In this document: piece after piece, positions 41,966 to 52,204 of the stretch
Layout: each line of letters begins with the position of its first letter
Numbering within the stretch: position 1 is the first letter of the stretch
Assembly (NCBI RefSeq): GCF_013344685.1
Contig: NZ_CP050138.1
Span: 62,001 to 126,000 of the forward strand
DNA: 64,000 bases
Reading direction: 5' to 3'
Source of the DNA: Sphingomonas sp. CL5.1
GTDB taxonomy: Bacteria; Pseudomonadota; Alphaproteobacteria; Sphingomonadales; Sphingomonadaceae
Made by a program: the position numbers and the translations under genes
Notes under the pieces: generated by a model
The model's database searches: none
The model's input: the letters and a program-made list of their open reading frames with translations, nothing else
Told to the model about the DNA's origin: nothing

Positions 41966-43224
41966 AGTCGCTTCTTCTCCTGATCAGCGCCGCGCCGCTC
42001 GCTTTCGCAGTACCGGCGAGCGCGCAATCCATGCAGAATATGCCGGGCATGAACATGCCTGCAGCCAAGGCGCCCGCGAAGAAAAGGCCTGCAGCAAAGC
42101 CCGCTACGCCCGCCAAGCGCAAAACGTCGGCCAAGCCGGCTACCAGACCAACACCCGCCAGGCGCGCGACACCTGCGGCGAAACCCAATGCCGCCGCCCA
42201 CGACATGTCGGGAATGGGCACCATGCCCGGAATGGATATGTCGGGAAAGACGGGAAGCGAGGCATCTCCGAAGGCCGATCCCCATGCCGGACATGACATG
42301 TCGAGCATGCCTGGCATGACAATGCCGGACACGGCGGGTGGCGCTATGAAACATGATATGCCCGGCATGAATATGCCTGCTGCTGGAAGTGGTCAGCCGA
42401 TGGAGCATGACATGTCGTCGATGCCCGGGATGGCGATGGATGGGCAGATGGCGGGGCATGGGGCAGGGGGCACGAGCCTTGTACCGGGCAACGCGCCGGC
42501 ACCATTGCCGCCGAGCGATCATTATGCGGATCGGATTTACCAGAACGGCGCGATGGCCGATTCCCGCGCTATGTTGCACAACGAACATGGCGGCAGCACA
42601 TCCTCGATGATCCTGTTCAACCTGGCCGAATATCAGGTCCGAAATGGTCGCGATGGCTATCGGTGGGATGGCGAAGCGTGGTTCGGCAAGGATCTCGATC
42701 GGCTCGTCGTAAAGACCGAGGGCGAGGGGGCTTTTCGAGAAGGCGTCGATAGCGCCGAAGTTCAGGCGCTCTACAGTCGCGCACTCGATCCCTACTGGAA
42801 TGTGCAGGCGGGTGTCCGCTACGATTTCAAGCCCAATCCCTCCCGCACCTACGCAACGATCGGCATCGAGGGCGTCGCGCCTTACTGGTTCGAAACAGAA
42901 GCAGCCGTGTTTCTATCGAACAAGGGCGAGGTGCTGGGACGGATCGAGGGCTATTACGATCAGCGCCTCACGCAGCGTTTGATCCTTCAGCCCCGCGTCG
43001 AATTGAATCTTTCGGCCCAGGATGTGCCCGAAACCCGGATCGGGTCGGGCCTCTCCAACGCGGAGCTGGGCTTGCGCCTGCGCTATGAGATTCGACGTGA
43101 GTTTGCGCCCTATATCGGCGTGTCCTACGATCGAAAATTCGGGCAGACTGCGGATTATGCCCGCGCCGATGGAAAAGGCGTCAAGGCGACCAGTTTCGTC
43201 ATTGGCGTGCGGACCTGGTTCTGA
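41962..43224 (+). CDS. copB: Outer-membrane copper resistance protein CopB
   Basis: A 420-residue protein. After a signal peptide (KSLLLLISAAPLAFAVPASA) comes a Met/Pro/Lys-rich segment (repeats of MPGM and HDMSSMPGM, about residues 25-170). The CopB beta-barrel domain follows, with MLHNEHGGSTSSMILFNLAEY, then NVQAGVRYDF and IGVSYDRKFG. It is coupled to copA. The Met-rich part is longer than in PcoB and probably holds several Cu ions. Confidence 0.92.
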   Translation: MKSLLLLISAAPLAFAVPASAQSMQNMPGMNMPAAKAPAKKRPAAKPATPAKRKTSAKPATRPTPARRATPAAKPNAAAHDMSGMGTMPGMDMSGKTGSEASPKADPHAGHDMSSMPGMTMPDTAGGAMKHDMPGMNMPAAGSGQPMEHDMSSMPGMAMDGQMAGHGAGGTSLVPGNAPAPLPPSDHYADRIYQNGAMADSRAMLHNEHGGSTSSMILFNLAEYQVRNGRDGYRWDGEAWFGKDLDRLVVKTEGEGAFREGVDSAEVQALYSRALDPYWNVQAGVRYDFKPNPSRTYATIGIEGVAPYWFETEAAVFLSNKGEVLGRIEGYYDQRLTQRLILQPRVELNLSAQDVPETRIGSGLSNAELGLRLRYEIRREFAPYIGVSYDRKFGQTADYARADGKGVKATSFVIGVRTWF

Positions 43225-43940
43225 GGAGCAACCGGCTTCGGCTCCACGTCGGGGCTAGCCGCGTCCACCGCTGGCTGGCTCTGATCATCGGTGTCCAGCT
43301 CTTGCTATGGTTTGCCAGCGGCCTGATCATGAGCGTGCTGCCGATCGACCGGGTTCGCGGTGAACGTCTCGTGGAGCGGGTATCGCCAGCGACGCTTGAT
43401 CAAGCTCGTCTCCGTGCACCGCTGGATATCGTGTTGCGCGAGGCGAACAAACCCGCGCGCGAGGTCCGATATCGTCTGCTGCTGGGACGCGAGGTCGCCG
43501 AGGTCGAGCTGGCCGATGGTGCGGTAGTGCTCCAGGATGCCGAGACTGGAAAGCGCATCCCTCCTCTAAATGCTGCAATGGCGCGAGCAGTCGCGGTCCA
43601 AGCCTATCGCGGCGTGGCGCCGACGCCGAACGTACGCGCCATTTTGACCGCCAGCACCGAATATAAGGCGACGCTGCCGGCATGGCGGGTCGATTTCCCG
43701 GACCGCGACGCGACCCGTATCTATGTTGCGCAAAACAGCGGTCGAATCGTCGCCGTCAGGAACGGCACCTGGCGTCTCTACGACTTCTTCTGGGGCCTCC
43801 ACATCATGGACTGGAAGAACCATGAGGATTTCAACACACCTTGGCTGATTGGATTCGCCGCTGGGGGGCTTGCGCTCGCGATCGCTGGTTCTGCCCTTTT
43901 GTATTTTCGCTGGCCGCGAAAACGCCGCCGCAAGAACTGA
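43221..43940 (+). CDS. PepSY-domain membrane protein (probable CTG or other rare start)
   Basis: A 239-residue reading with an N-terminal helix (RVHRWLALIIGVQLLLWFAS), a periplasmic PepSY-like domain (RYRLLLGREVAEVELADG, then VDFPDRDATRIYVAQNSGRI) and a C-terminal helix with a basic tail. Homologues as I recall begin with a form like MLRxNRLRxHV. In this frame the matching codon is CTG 43221, overlapping the copB stop as CTGA. An internal TTG (43302) or ATG (43329) would cut the helix. It may assist copper redox chemistry with CopA/CopB. Confidence 0.72.
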   Translation: MRSNRLRLHVGASRVHRWLALIIGVQLLLWFASGLIMSVLPIDRVRGERLVERVSPATLDQARLRAPLDIVLREANKPAREVRYRLLLGREVAEVELADGAVVLQDAETGKRIPPLNAAMARAVAVQAYRGVAPTPNVRAILTASTEYKATLPAWRVDFPDRDATRIYVAQNSGRIVAVRNGTWRLYDFFWGLHIMDWKNHEDFNTPWLIGFAAGGLALAIAGSALLYFRWPRKRRRKN

Positions 43941-43984
43941 ACGAACATGGGGAATTCTTGGGCGGGGGCCAAAGGAGACGACCG

Positions 43985-44431
43985 ATGATGAAGAATGCTT
44001 ATGCAAGCCTCGCGCTGCAGACGCTGGTCGGCGGCATCATCATGTATTTGGTGATGTTCGTCATGATCGACAGCTTGGGGAGCTTCTACAATAATCTCAA
44101 TATGGTCTACATGACGCTGATGATGGTCGCGCCGATGGTGGTGCTGATGATCCTCGCAATGGGTCATATGTTCCCATCAAAGGTGGCCAATGCTGCTCTT
44201 CTGGTCGGCTCGGTTGTGATATTTGCTGGATCGTTCGCCCTGATCCGCACGCAAACGACGATCGGTGACACGGCATTCCTGCGTTCGATGATCCCGCACC
44301 ATTCGGGGGCGATCCTCATGTGTCGCGAGGCGACCTTGAAGGACCCGGAAATCGTCCGGCTGTGCGGTGGCATCGAGGAATCCCAGCGGCGCGAGATTGA
44401 TGAGATGAAGGCTATTCTCGCCCGCAAGTAG
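43985..44431 (+). CDS. Membrane-anchored DUF305 protein
   Basis: A 148-residue protein with three N-terminal membrane helices (LVGGIIMYLVMFVMI, VAPMVVLMILAMGHM, LLVGSVVIFAGSFAL) and a short DUF305 core (FLRSMIPHHSGAILMCREAT). The HH and Met/Cys positions may bind metal. An AAAGGAGA element precedes the tandem ATG at 43985. It lies in the copper locus and precedes a second, secreted DUF305 protein. Confidence 0.82.
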   Translation: MMKNAYASLALQTLVGGIIMYLVMFVMIDSLGSFYNNLNMVYMTLMMVAPMVVLMILAMGHMFPSKVANAALLVGSVVIFAGSFALIRTQTTIGDTAFLRSMIPHHSGAILMCREATLKDPEIVRLCGGIEESQRREIDEMKAILARK

Positions 44432-44525
44432 GTTTCGCCATCCCATTCTCGAAAATTAGCGCAGGCTTGCGAGGGTATTGGCGCGCTCGCGCGTATTAAC
44501 AATGCGGGGCGATGAGGAGAGAATT

Positions 44526-44897
44526 GTGAAGAAAATAATCGCCGTCATGATCGTCGGATTGTTGACCACACCCGCGATCGCGCAAATGCAGGGCATGGAC
44601 CATTCGAAGATGGACATGGGCCAGATGATGAACCCTACGCCGGCCAACCCGTATCCGCCGGCCGAGATGGAGATGCATCAGAAGATGATGTCCGCCATGG
44701 GCGGCGACGCGACGGAAACCTGGGTTCGCAAGATGATCGAGCATCATCGCGGCGCGATCGCGATGTCACGCATCGTCTTGCGCGACACAAAGGACGCGCA
44801 GGTTCGAACGATGGCGACCAAGGCGATTACCGAGCAGACTCGGGAAGTGGGCGAGCTGCAGGGCTGGCTAAGGGCTCACCACAAGCGTGCGCAGTAG
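44526..44897 (+). CDS. Secreted DUF305 protein
   Basis: A 123-residue exported protein. The signal peptide (KKIIAVMIVGLLTTPAIA) starts at GTG 44526 behind GAGGAGAG. The mature part has MQGMDHSKMDMGQMM, then the DUF305 helix VRKMIEHHRGAIAMSRIVL with the conserved HH. It is a shorter, soluble partner of the previous gene, likely to handle copper in the periplasm. Confidence 0.82.
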   Translation: MKKIIAVMIVGLLTTPAIAQMQGMDHSKMDMGQMMNPTPANPYPPAEMEMHQKMMSAMGGDATETWVRKMIEHHRGAIAMSRIVLRDTKDAQVRTMATKAITEQTREVGELQGWLRAHHKRAQ

Positions 44898-44903
44898 AGA
44901 CTT

Positions 44904-44925
44904 TCCCCCGCCCAAGGGCGGGGGA
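44904..44925. repeat. Perfect 10-bp stem with 2-nt loop between metal genes
   Basis: TCCCCCGCCC at 44904-44913, AA, then GGGCGGGGGA at 44916-44925. It starts 6 bp after the stop of the secreted DUF305 gene and ends 15 bp before the DUF411 start. It lacks a U-tract, so it may stabilise or attenuate the mRNA rather than end it. Confidence 0.7.
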
Positions 44926-44940
44926 TAACTGAAGGTGTAT

Positions 44941-45384
44941 ATGCCACTGAAACTCGTTTTTGCTGCGTTCGCCGCGTCTGTCTCGGTCGCCAGTGCCGCG
45001 GCTGTACCTATCACAGTCCATCGCGATCCAGGATGTGGTTGCTGCGAGAAATGGGCCGCCCAGGTCCGCCAGCAATTCGGCCGGCGCGTGGCCATAATCG
45101 ATGATCAGCAACGATCTGCCTTTCAGCGCACGCACGGCGTGCCCGCTCGACTTTCATCGTGTCATACAGCGATCGTCGACGGCATGGTTTTCGAGGGACA
45201 CGTCCCTATCGCGGACATGAAGCGCGTTCTCGCGCAGCGTCCTCGTGGTGTGAGCGGTCTTGCCGTAACGGGCATGCCTCTCGGATCACCAGGCATGGAA
45301 GTTCCGGGACAGCCGGCCCAACCCTTCAATGTCATTGCTTTTGGTGCCGGTCGCGAAACTATCTACGCGCGGCACGGCGGATGA
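44941..45384 (+). CDS. DUF411 metal-binding periplasmic protein
   Basis: A 147-residue exported protein. The signal peptide (MPLKLVFAAFAASVSVASAA) is followed by the DUF411 core ITVHRDPGCGCCEKWAAQV with its C-x-C-C motif, then LSSCHTAIVDGMVFEGHVP and GLAVTGMPLGSPGME. DUF411 proteins are common in copper loci (CopG-like). The ATG at 44941 follows GAAGG; a GTG six bases upstream is possible. Confidence 0.85.
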   Translation: MPLKLVFAAFAASVSVASAAAVPITVHRDPGCGCCEKWAAQVRQQFGRRVAIIDDQQRSAFQRTHGVPARLSSCHTAIVDGMVFEGHVPIADMKRVLAQRPRGVSGLAVTGMPLGSPGMEVPGQPAQPFNVIAFGAGRETIYARHGG

Positions 45385-45430
45385 GCATGGCGTTGCTCTT
45401 GGATCAAGATTGGCGTATTCGGTTACAGCT

Positions 45431-45805
45431 GTGAAACGTGCGCTTCCCCTCTTTCTCCTGCTCGGAGCCCTGATCGGTCTGCTCGGCCAAGAAGCCGCCT
45501 TTGCGTCAGCACCGCCTGCAGTGTCCGTATCGATGGCGATGACCGGGACGGCCGATTCCGGCATGTCCGAAGACTGCATGAAGATGATGACGCAGCAACA
45601 ACAGCCCGCGCAGAAACCCTGCAAGGGCATGACGCTCGCCTGCATCGCCGCGATGGGCTGTGTCATTCCCATGGCGGTTCGCAATGACGCACCGACGCTT
45701 GCGGTGCGCGCGGCCGATCCGACCCTGGCCTTCTGGTCGACCACCACTGTCCTGCGCGGCAGTGACCTTGCTCCCGAACCGGAACCGCCGACTCTCCTTG
45801 GCTGA
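45431..45805 (+). CDS. Small secreted Met/Cys protein (cassette 2, gene A)
   Basis: A 124-residue protein starting at GTG 45431 (VKRALPLFLLLGALIGLLGQ), a signal peptide. The mature part has SEDCMKMMTQQQ, PCKGMTLACIAAMGC and the C-terminal PEPEPPTLLG. It is homologous to the protein at 28682-29059 in the same relative position, before an HYEW-motif gene. No described family is recognised. The setting here is the copper locus. Confidence 0.72.
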   Translation: MKRALPLFLLLGALIGLLGQEAAFASAPPAVSVSMAMTGTADSGMSEDCMKMMTQQQQPAQKPCKGMTLACIAAMGCVIPMAVRNDAPTLAVRAADPTLAFWSTTTVLRGSDLAPEPEPPTLLG

Positions 45806-45907
45806 TCGAACTCGGCCGTAAGGCTGGAAGGGTCGTTGCGCCTGTCGCGTATCGAACCTCCTGTCCAACCTGCGGCTACCCCGATGATTTGCCAAAGGAT
45901 TACAGTC

Positions 45908-46201
45908 ATGAAGAACCGTGTTTTCTATGCGCTGCTGGGCGTAGCCCTTGCCGCACCCGTCGCCGCATTCGCCGGCCAACCGGACCACAGCCAACAGTCC
46001 GGCCATTATGAGTGGAAGTCGGTCCCGCAATATGGACCGCGTGCGTCGCTCCAGGGACAGCGGCGCGTCTGGGTGCCTGATACCACGCAAGTGGTGGCGT
46101 GCGACTGCGACATGATGAAGATGAGCAGCGCCGACGCTGCTGATTGCATGAAGCAGATGCACAGCATGGCATCGCCTTCGTCGGCCCCGTCGGTCGGTTA
46201 G
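45908..46201 (+). CDS. Secreted HYEW-motif protein (cassette 2, gene B)
   Basis: A 97-residue exported protein. The signal peptide (KNRVFYALLGVALAAPVAAFA) is followed by one copy of the motif (HYEWKSVPQYGPRASLQGQR, then RVWVP). The C-terminal tail has CDCDMMKMSSADAADCMKQM, a Cys/Met cluster able to bind copper. It is related to 28194-28571, which has two motif copies and no Cys tail. AAAGGA precedes the ATG at 45908. Confidence 0.78.
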   Translation: MKNRVFYALLGVALAAPVAAFAGQPDHSQQSGHYEWKSVPQYGPRASLQGQRRVWVPDTTQVVACDCDMMKMSSADAADCMKQMHSMASPSSAPSVG

Positions 46202-46336
46202 GCAAAAGTTCTGGCCGCTTCAGGTCGCATAGACGGCTAGGCCAGCAGTGGCGGCGGAATGCCCCCCATTCCGCCGCCACTGATATGCCTGTCATGGTGT
46301 GCGCGGCCGATCCGGTCCTCCGATCAGGAGTTTTCC

Positions 46337-47566
46337 ATGCGATTGTTTGTTTGTGCGCCGCTGCTCGCGGCGATCCCCGGGATTGCGTTCGCCGGTCCGC
46401 TGACCTTCGATGCGGCGCTTCGCCAGGCTAAGCACGATGCTCCCTCCATTCGAGCGAAGACACTTGGCACTGATGCCGCGCGTTCGGCGCGTGGGGCCGC
46501 GGGAACGCTGCCCGATCCCACCCTCGCAGTGGGCGTAGACAGCTTCCCGATATCAGGACCGCTCGCGTTCGAGCCGCAGCGGGACAATTTTACCATGGCG
46601 CGGGTGGGCGTGTCTCAGGACATTCCCAACCTCGCCAAGCGCCATGCACAGCAGGCGCGCGCCGATAGCGACATCAGGGCGGCGGAGGCTGATACGGCGG
46701 TCGAGGCGCGCACCGTCGAGGTAGGTACGGCGTTGGCGTGGATCAATCTGGCCTATGCCGAGCGCAGGCTGGCCGCTCTCGACGACGTTCTGTCCCACCT
46801 CGAGCGTGTCGTAAGAACGACACCGAGCGCGATCGCATCGGGCAACGCCCGGCCGGCGCAATCACTTGCCGGTCAGCAGGCGGTCGCCATGATGCAGGAT
46901 CGCCGCAGCGAACTGGTCTCGAGCGTGGCGCGGGCCCGCGCTACACTGACCCGGTGGACCGGCGATCCGGCGCCTGAGATTGCCGGGCCAATCCCCGAAT
47001 TCCCGGTCGATGGGACCGAGCTTCGTGCTGGCCTCGATCGCCATCCCACCATCCAGATGATCGATGCCCAGGCTGGGCAAGCCGATGCCGATGTAAGGGT
47101 GGCGGATGCCGGTCGGCGTTCTGACTTCGGCGTGAATGTCGCCTATCAGCGCCGCGATCCCCGTTTCGGCGATTATGTCTCTGCTGGCGTGACGGTCAGC
47201 CTGCCGTTCTTCACCCGCAATCGTCAGAACGCCGGAATCGCCGCTGCCCAGGCCAATGCCGGGCGCGTTCTGGCCGAACGCGAAGCGGCGCGCCGCGCTC
47301 TTGCTGCCGACCTCGATGCCGATATCGCCGACCATGTCATGCACCACGAACAATGGATGCGCGCGCAAGGAACGCTGCAGCCGCTGGCCGAGCAGCGCGT
47401 GAAACTGGAGACCGCCAGCTACGGTGCTGGACGCGCCAGTCTTGTCGATGTCGCCGACGCTTATGCCGCGCTGGCCGACGCAACCCTCACTGTCCTCGAC
47501 CGCGAGGCGCTGGTTGCCGCTGACGGCGCGCGATTGACTCTCACATACCGGAGCGAAGATCGATGA
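46337..47566 (+). CDS. cusC: Outer-membrane efflux protein (TolC/CusC type)
   Basis: A 409-residue TolC-family protein with signal peptide (MRLFVCAPLLAAIPGIAFA). The repeated outer-membrane efflux pattern is visible (TFDAALRQAKHDAPSIRA, SLVDVADAYAALADATLTVLD). It forms the outer channel of the tripartite pump encoded with the next two genes. AGGAG precedes ATG 46337. The stop overlaps the adaptor gene by ATGA. Confidence 0.88.
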   Translation: MRLFVCAPLLAAIPGIAFAGPLTFDAALRQAKHDAPSIRAKTLGTDAARSARGAAGTLPDPTLAVGVDSFPISGPLAFEPQRDNFTMARVGVSQDIPNLAKRHAQQARADSDIRAAEADTAVEARTVEVGTALAWINLAYAERRLAALDDVLSHLERVVRTTPSAIASGNARPAQSLAGQQAVAMMQDRRSELVSSVARARATLTRWTGDPAPEIAGPIPEFPVDGTELRAGLDRHPTIQMIDAQAGQADADVRVADAGRRSDFGVNVAYQRRDPRFGDYVSAGVTVSLPFFTRNRQNAGIAAAQANAGRVLAEREAARRALAADLDADIADHVMHHEQWMRAQGTLQPLAEQRVKLETASYGAGRASLVDVADAYAALADATLTVLDREALVAADGARLTLTYRSEDR

Positions 47567-49053
47567 GCCTCGAGATATCACCGCGCGCCCGGCTGGGTCT
47601 TGCCGCCGCAGCGCTCGCCCTCGTCGCTGGTGGCGCAGGCTATGGCATCGCCCATCTCGGTGGGAGCGAAACCGCTCCTACGCAAACAGCCGATTCCGGT
47701 CGTAAGGCGCTTTACTGGTACGATCCTATGGTGCCGCAAGAGCACTACAACAATCCGGATACGCTTTCGTCGATGGGGATGAAGACCATCCCCAAATATG
47801 CCGATGAAGGCGGCGGCAACGCGCCGGGCATCCGCATCGATCCCGCTGCGTCCCAAACGCTGGGGCTGCGCGCGGTCGCCGTACGACGGGGACAACTGAC
47901 CAGCAGCCTGACCGCCACCGGCACGATCGACTTCAACCAGCGCGATGTCGCGATCGTCCAGGCGCGCGCTGGCGGGTTCGTTCAAAGGGTCTATGCCCGG
48001 GCGCCTGGCGACATCATTGGCGCCGGTGCCCCACTCGCCGACCTGCTCGTTCCCGAATGGGGTGGCGCACAGGCCGAGTTCCTGGCGGTCCGCCGCACCG
48101 GGAGCGCGGCTTTGATACAGGCAGCGCGCCAGCGGCTCATACTGCTTGGCATGCCGTCTGGTACGGTCGCATCGGTTGAGCGAACGGGTCGGCCGCACAA
48201 TGTCATCACGATTTCCACGCCAACCGGCGGCGTTATCAAGACGTTAGATGTGCGGGCCGGCATGACGATGACGGCAGGACAGACGCTTGCCGAGGTCAAC
48301 GGCCTTGGCACGGTCTGGCTCAATGCTGCCGTGCCCGAAGCCATCGCAGGACCGCTCAAGCCCGGACAAACCGTGCAGGCCACGCTTGCCGTATTCCCCG
48401 GCGAGACATTGTCGGGCCGTGTCTCGGCGATCCTGCCTACGACGCAGGCCGACAGCCGGACGCTCACCGTGCGGATCGAACTACCCAATCGTGGTGGTCG
48501 TCTGCGCCCGGGCATGTTCGCAACCGTGTCGTTCGGCGGCAGCGCACAGCCAGCATTGCTCGTACCCTCCGAGGCGCTGATCCGCACCGGCAAGCGGACC
48601 TTGGTGATGCTTGCGCTAGATAAGGGCCGCTACCGGCCGGCCGAGGTGCAAACCGGCAGGGAATCCGGGGACGACACCGAGATCCTCGCTGGGCTCTCCG
48701 AAGGCGAGAAGGTCATCGCTTCGGGCCAATTCCTGATCGACTCCGAGGCTAGTCTTTCCGGCGTGCAGGCACGGCCGATCGGTGGCGGTGTGCCGATGGC
48801 AGTTGGCAAACGCGCAGCTACGGCCGCGCTCTACGAGACCGTAGGCAAAATCGAGCAGCTTACCGCCAATTCGGTGACGCTGAGCCACGAGCCGGTGCCG
48901 GCGATTGGCTGGCCGGCGATGACGATGACCTTCCAGCTTCCCGATCCGAACGTCGCGCGCGGCCTGAAGACGGGCGATCGTGTCCGTTTCGGGTTCGATC
49001 AACCGCCGGCCGGACCGACCGTGCGGCGCATGGCGAAGGTGGCGGGGCAGTGA
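47563..49053 (+). CDS. cusB: RND periplasmic adaptor, CusB type with fused CusF-like domain
   Basis: A 496-residue membrane-fusion protein. After an N-terminal helix, a heavy-metal-binding domain ([21 protein letters not shown]) is followed by the lipoyl, beta-barrel and hairpin segments. The C-terminus (about residues 415-496) carries a CusF-like domain ([20 protein letters not shown] and [10 protein letters not shown]). It links the inner RND pump and the outer channel for Cu(I)/Ag(I). It is coupled to cusC and to cusA (GTGA). Confidence 0.92.
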   Translation: MSLEISPRARLGLAAAALALVAGGAGYGIAHLGGSETAPTQTADSGRKALYWYDPMVPQEHYNNPDTLSSMGMKTIPKYADEGGGNAPGIRIDPAASQTLGLRAVAVRRGQLTSSLTATGTIDFNQRDVAIVQARAGGFVQRVYARAPGDIIGAGAPLADLLVPEWGGAQAEFLAVRRTGSAALIQAARQRLILLGMPSGTVASVERTGRPHNVITISTPTGGVIKTLDVRAGMTMTAGQTLAEVNGLGTVWLNAAVPEAIAGPLKPGQTVQATLAVFPGETLSGRVSAILPTTQADSRTLTVRIELPNRGGRLRPGMFATVSFGGSAQPALLVPSEALIRTGKRTLVMLALDKGRYRPAEVQTGRESGDDTEILAGLSEGEKVIASGQFLIDSEASLSGVQARPIGGGVPMAVGKRAATAALYETVGKIEQLTANSVTLSHEPVPAIGWPAMTMTFQLPDPNVARGLKTGDRVRFGFDQPPAGPTVRRMAKVAGQ

Positions 49054-52000
49054 TCGCCCATCTCATCCGCTGGTCGGTCAGGAACCGCTTCTTCGTCCTG
49101 ATCGGTGTATTGGCCCTTATCGGCGTGGGTGTCTGGGCGGTGCGATCAACCGCGATCGACGCGCTACCGGACCTCTCCGACACGCAGGTCATCATCCGCA
49201 CCAGCTATCCGGGACAGGCGCCGCAGATCGTCGAGAATCAGGTCACTTATCCGCTGACGACCACCATGCTGTCGGTGCCGGGTGCCAAGACGGTGCGCGG
49301 CTATTCCTTCTTCGGCGACAGCTTCGTCTATGTGATCTTCGAGGACGGCACCGATCTCTATTGGGCGCGCAGCCGCGTGCTCGAATATCTCAATCAGGTA
49401 CAGGGCCGCCTGCCGGCGAGCGCCCGCAGTGCGCTCGGTCCCGATGCAACCGGTGTCGGCTGGGTCTATGAATATGCCCTGGTCGATAAGACCGGCCAGC
49501 ACGATCTGGCCCAGCTTCGCGCGTTTCAGGACTGGTTCCTGCGCTACGAGCTGAAAACCGTTCCCGGTGTTGCCGAGGTCGCCAGCATCGGCGGCATGGT
49601 CAAGCAGTACCAGGTGCTGCTCGATCCGGTGAAGCTCGCCGCTTACGGTATCACGCACCAGCAGGCCGTGCAGGCGATCCAACAGGCCAATCAGGAAGCG
49701 GGCGGCTCCGTGCTGGAGATGGCCGAGGCCGAATATATGGTCCGTGCCTCGGGCTATCTGAAGACGCTCGACGATTTCCGGGCCATTCCCCTGCGGACCG
49801 CAATGGGCGGTGTGCCCGTGCGGCTAGGCGATGTCGCCACGGTCCAGATTGGCCCCGAGATGCGGCGCGGAATCGCCGAGTTAAACGGCGAAGGCGAGGT
49901 CGCCGGCGGCGTCGTGATCCTGCGGTCGGGCAAGAATGCGCGCGAAACCATCGCCGCGGTCAAGGACAAGCTCGCCACCCTGAAGGCGAGCCTGCCGCCC
50001 GGCGTCGAGATCGTCACCACCTATGACCGATCGCAGCTCATCGACCGTGCGGTCGATAACCTTACCCACAAGCTGATCGAGGAGTTTATCGTCGTCGCGA
50101 TCGTCTGCGGCCTGTTCCTCTGGCACGCCCGTTCGGCGCTGGTTGCGATCCTGACCCTGCCGATAGGCGTGCTGGCGGCGTTCGTCGTAATGCGGTTCCA
50201 GGGGGTAAACGCCAACATCATGTCGCTGGGCGGCATTGCCATCGCGATCGGCGCGATGGTCGATGCGGCGGTGGTCATGATCGAGAACGCGCACAAGAAG
50301 ATCGAGCGCTGGGAACATGACAACCCGCAGCAGCTGCTCGATAATCCGACCCGCTGGACCGTAGTCACAGATGCTGCAGCCGAGGTTGGCCCGGCGCTAT
50401 TCTTCAGCCTCTTGATCATCACACTTTCGTTCATTCCCGTGTTCACATTGGAGGGGCAGGAGGGCCGGCTATTCGCGCCACTCGCCTTCACCAAGACCTA
50501 TGCGATGGCATCGGCCGCGATCCTCTCGGTGACGCTGGTCCCCATCCTGATGGGGTATCTCATCCGGGGCCGCATTCCCGCCGAGCAGTCCAACCCGATC
50601 AATCGCTGGCTGACCAATATCTACCGGCCCGCCCTCGACTGGACGATGAAAAAGCCCAAGGCGGTGCTGCTGATTGCGGTTCTGGTCTTCGCAACGACGG
50701 CTTGGCCGCTCTCCCGGCTCGGCGGCGAGTTCATGCCGAATATGGACGAAGGCGACCTGCTCTATATGCCCTCGGCCTTGCCGGGACTGTCGGCGGCAAA
50801 GGCCTCGCAACTGCTCCAGCAGACCGACCGGCTGATCAAGACGGTGCCCGAGGTTGAGAGCGTGTTCGGCAAGGCGGGACGCGCCGAGACTGCCACCGAT
50901 CCCGCGCCGCTCGAAATGTTCGAGACCACCATCCAGTTCAAGCCGCGTGACCAATGGCGGCCCGGTATGACCACGGACAAGCTCGTTGAAGAGCTGGACC
51001 GCACGGTGAAGCTACCCGGCCTCGCCAATGTCTGGGTGCCGCCGATCCGTAACCGCATCGACATGCTCGCGACCGGCATCAAGAGTCCGATCGGGGTCAA
51101 GGTCTCGGGCGCCGACCTCGCCCAGCTCGACCGCATCGCCCATGATATCGAGACGGTCGCCAAGACCGTGCCGGGCGTCAGTTCGGCACTGGCCGAGCGA
51201 TTGACCGGCGGGCGCTATGTCGATGTCGATATCGATCGTGCCGCCGCCGCCCGCTTCGGGCTCAACATCGCCGACGTGCAGGCGATCGTTTCGGGCGCGA
51301 TCGGTGGCGAGACCATTGGCGAAACCGTCGAAGGCCTGGCGCGCTACCCGATCAGCGTGCGCTATCCACGTGAGCTGCGCGACAGCCTCGAAGGGCTGCG
51401 CACGCTTCCGGTCCTGACGCCTTCCGGCCAGCAAATCACCCTGGGCACCGTGGCGAAGGTTTCGATCGCCGAAGGGCCGCCGATGCTCAAGACCGAGAAT
51501 GCGCGGCCATCGACCTGGGTCTACGTCGATGTACGCGGCCGCGATCTCGCTTCGGTGGTAGGCGACCTGCAACGCGCGGTGGCGAAGGAGGTGAAGCTCT
51601 CGCCGGGCGTCAGCATCGCTTATTCCGGACAGTTCGAATATCTCCAGCGGGCCGTCGAAAAGCTCAAGCTGGTCGTGCCGGCCACGTTGCTGATCATCTT
51701 CGTACTGCTCTTCATGATTTTCGGTCGGTTCGACGAAGCCGCGCTGATCATGGGCACGCTCCCGTTCGCGCTCACCGGCGGTATCTGGACGCTTTACCTG
51801 CTCGGCTTCAACCAGTCGGTGGCGACGGGCGTCGGGTTCATCGCGCTGGCCGGCGTGTCGGCCGAGTTCGGCGTAGTCATGTTGATCTACCTCAAGAATG
51901 CGCTGGAAGAGCGTGGTGACGATCCTGATGCCGACCAGATCGAGGCGGCGGTCCGCGAAGGCGCGCTGCTCCGCGTCCGCCCCAAGGCAATGACAGTCGC

Positions 52001-52187
52001 AGTGATCCTCGCCGGCTTGTTGCCGATCCTGCTCGGCTCGGGCGCGGGCTCAGAGGTGATGAGCCGGATCGCCGCGCCTATGATCGGCGGCATGCTCACC
52101 GCACCACTGCTCTCGATGTTCGTCCTGCCCGCTGCCTATCTGTTGCTTCGGCGGCGGCGAGTAAAATCCCTCCACCAACCTGTTTAA
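49050..52187 (+). CDS. cusA: CusA-type heavy-metal RND efflux pump
   Basis: A 1045-residue pump with 12 membrane helices and two large periplasmic loops. It starts at GTG 49050 ([19 protein letters not shown]). It has [20 protein letters not shown], then [20 protein letters not shown] with the helix-4 acidic site typical of heavy-metal RNDs, and [16 protein letters not shown]. Met residues in the periplasmic cleft suggest Cu(I)/Ag(I). Confidence 0.94.
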   Translation: MIAHLIRWSVRNRFFVLIGVLALIGVGVWAVRSTAIDALPDLSDTQVIIRTSYPGQAPQIVENQVTYPLTTTMLSVPGAKTVRGYSFFGDSFVYVIFEDGTDLYWARSRVLEYLNQVQGRLPASARSALGPDATGVGWVYEYALVDKTGQHDLAQLRAFQDWFLRYELKTVPGVAEVASIGGMVKQYQVLLDPVKLAAYGITHQQAVQAIQQANQEAGGSVLEMAEAEYMVRASGYLKTLDDFRAIPLRTAMGGVPVRLGDVATVQIGPEMRRGIAELNGEGEVAGGVVILRSGKNARETIAAVKDKLATLKASLPPGVEIVTTYDRSQLIDRAVDNLTHKLIEEFIVVAIVCGLFLWHARSALVAILTLPIGVLAAFVVMRFQGVNANIMSLGGIAIAIGAMVDAAVVMIENAHKKIERWEHDNPQQLLDNPTRWTVVTDAAAEVGPALFFSLLIITLSFIPVFTLEGQEGRLFAPLAFTKTYAMASAAILSVTLVPILMGYLIRGRIPAEQSNPINRWLTNIYRPALDWTMKKPKAVLLIAVLVFATTAWPLSRLGGEFMPNMDEGDLLYMPSALPGLSAAKASQLLQQTDRLIKTVPEVESVFGKAGRAETATDPAPLEMFETTIQFKPRDQWRPGMTTDKLVEELDRTVKLPGLANVWVPPIRNRIDMLATGIKSPIGVKVSGADLAQLDRIAHDIETVAKTVPGVSSALAERLTGGRYVDVDIDRAAAARFGLNIADVQAIVSGAIGGETIGETVEGLARYPISVRYPRELRDSLEGLRTLPVLTPSGQQITLGTVAKVSIAEGPPMLKTENARPSTWVYVDVRGRDLASVVGDLQRAVAKEVKLSPGVSIAYSGQFEYLQRAVEKLKLVVPATLLIIFVLLFMIFGRFDEAALIMGTLPFALTGGIWTLYLLGFNQSVATGVGFIALAGVSAEFGVVMLIYLKNALEERGDDPDADQIEAAVREGALLRVRPKAMTVAVILAGLLPILLGSGAGSEVMSRIAAPMIGGMLTAPLLSMFVLPAAYLLLRRRRVKSLHQPV

Positions 52188-52204
52188 TCTGCAAGGAGAA
52201 GACC

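Noticed and set aside
41160..42440. Met-rich DNA repeats in copA and copB as a tandem repeat element
   Set aside because: The repeats follow MPGM/MDHSxM protein motifs and vary at the DNA level; they are coding low-complexity segments typical of these proteins.
45431..45431. ATG-initiated longer form of the Met/Cys protein starting at 45329
   Set aside because: The extra residues come from the DUF411 gene in another frame; GTG 45431 starts a proper signal peptide aligned with the relative at 29059.
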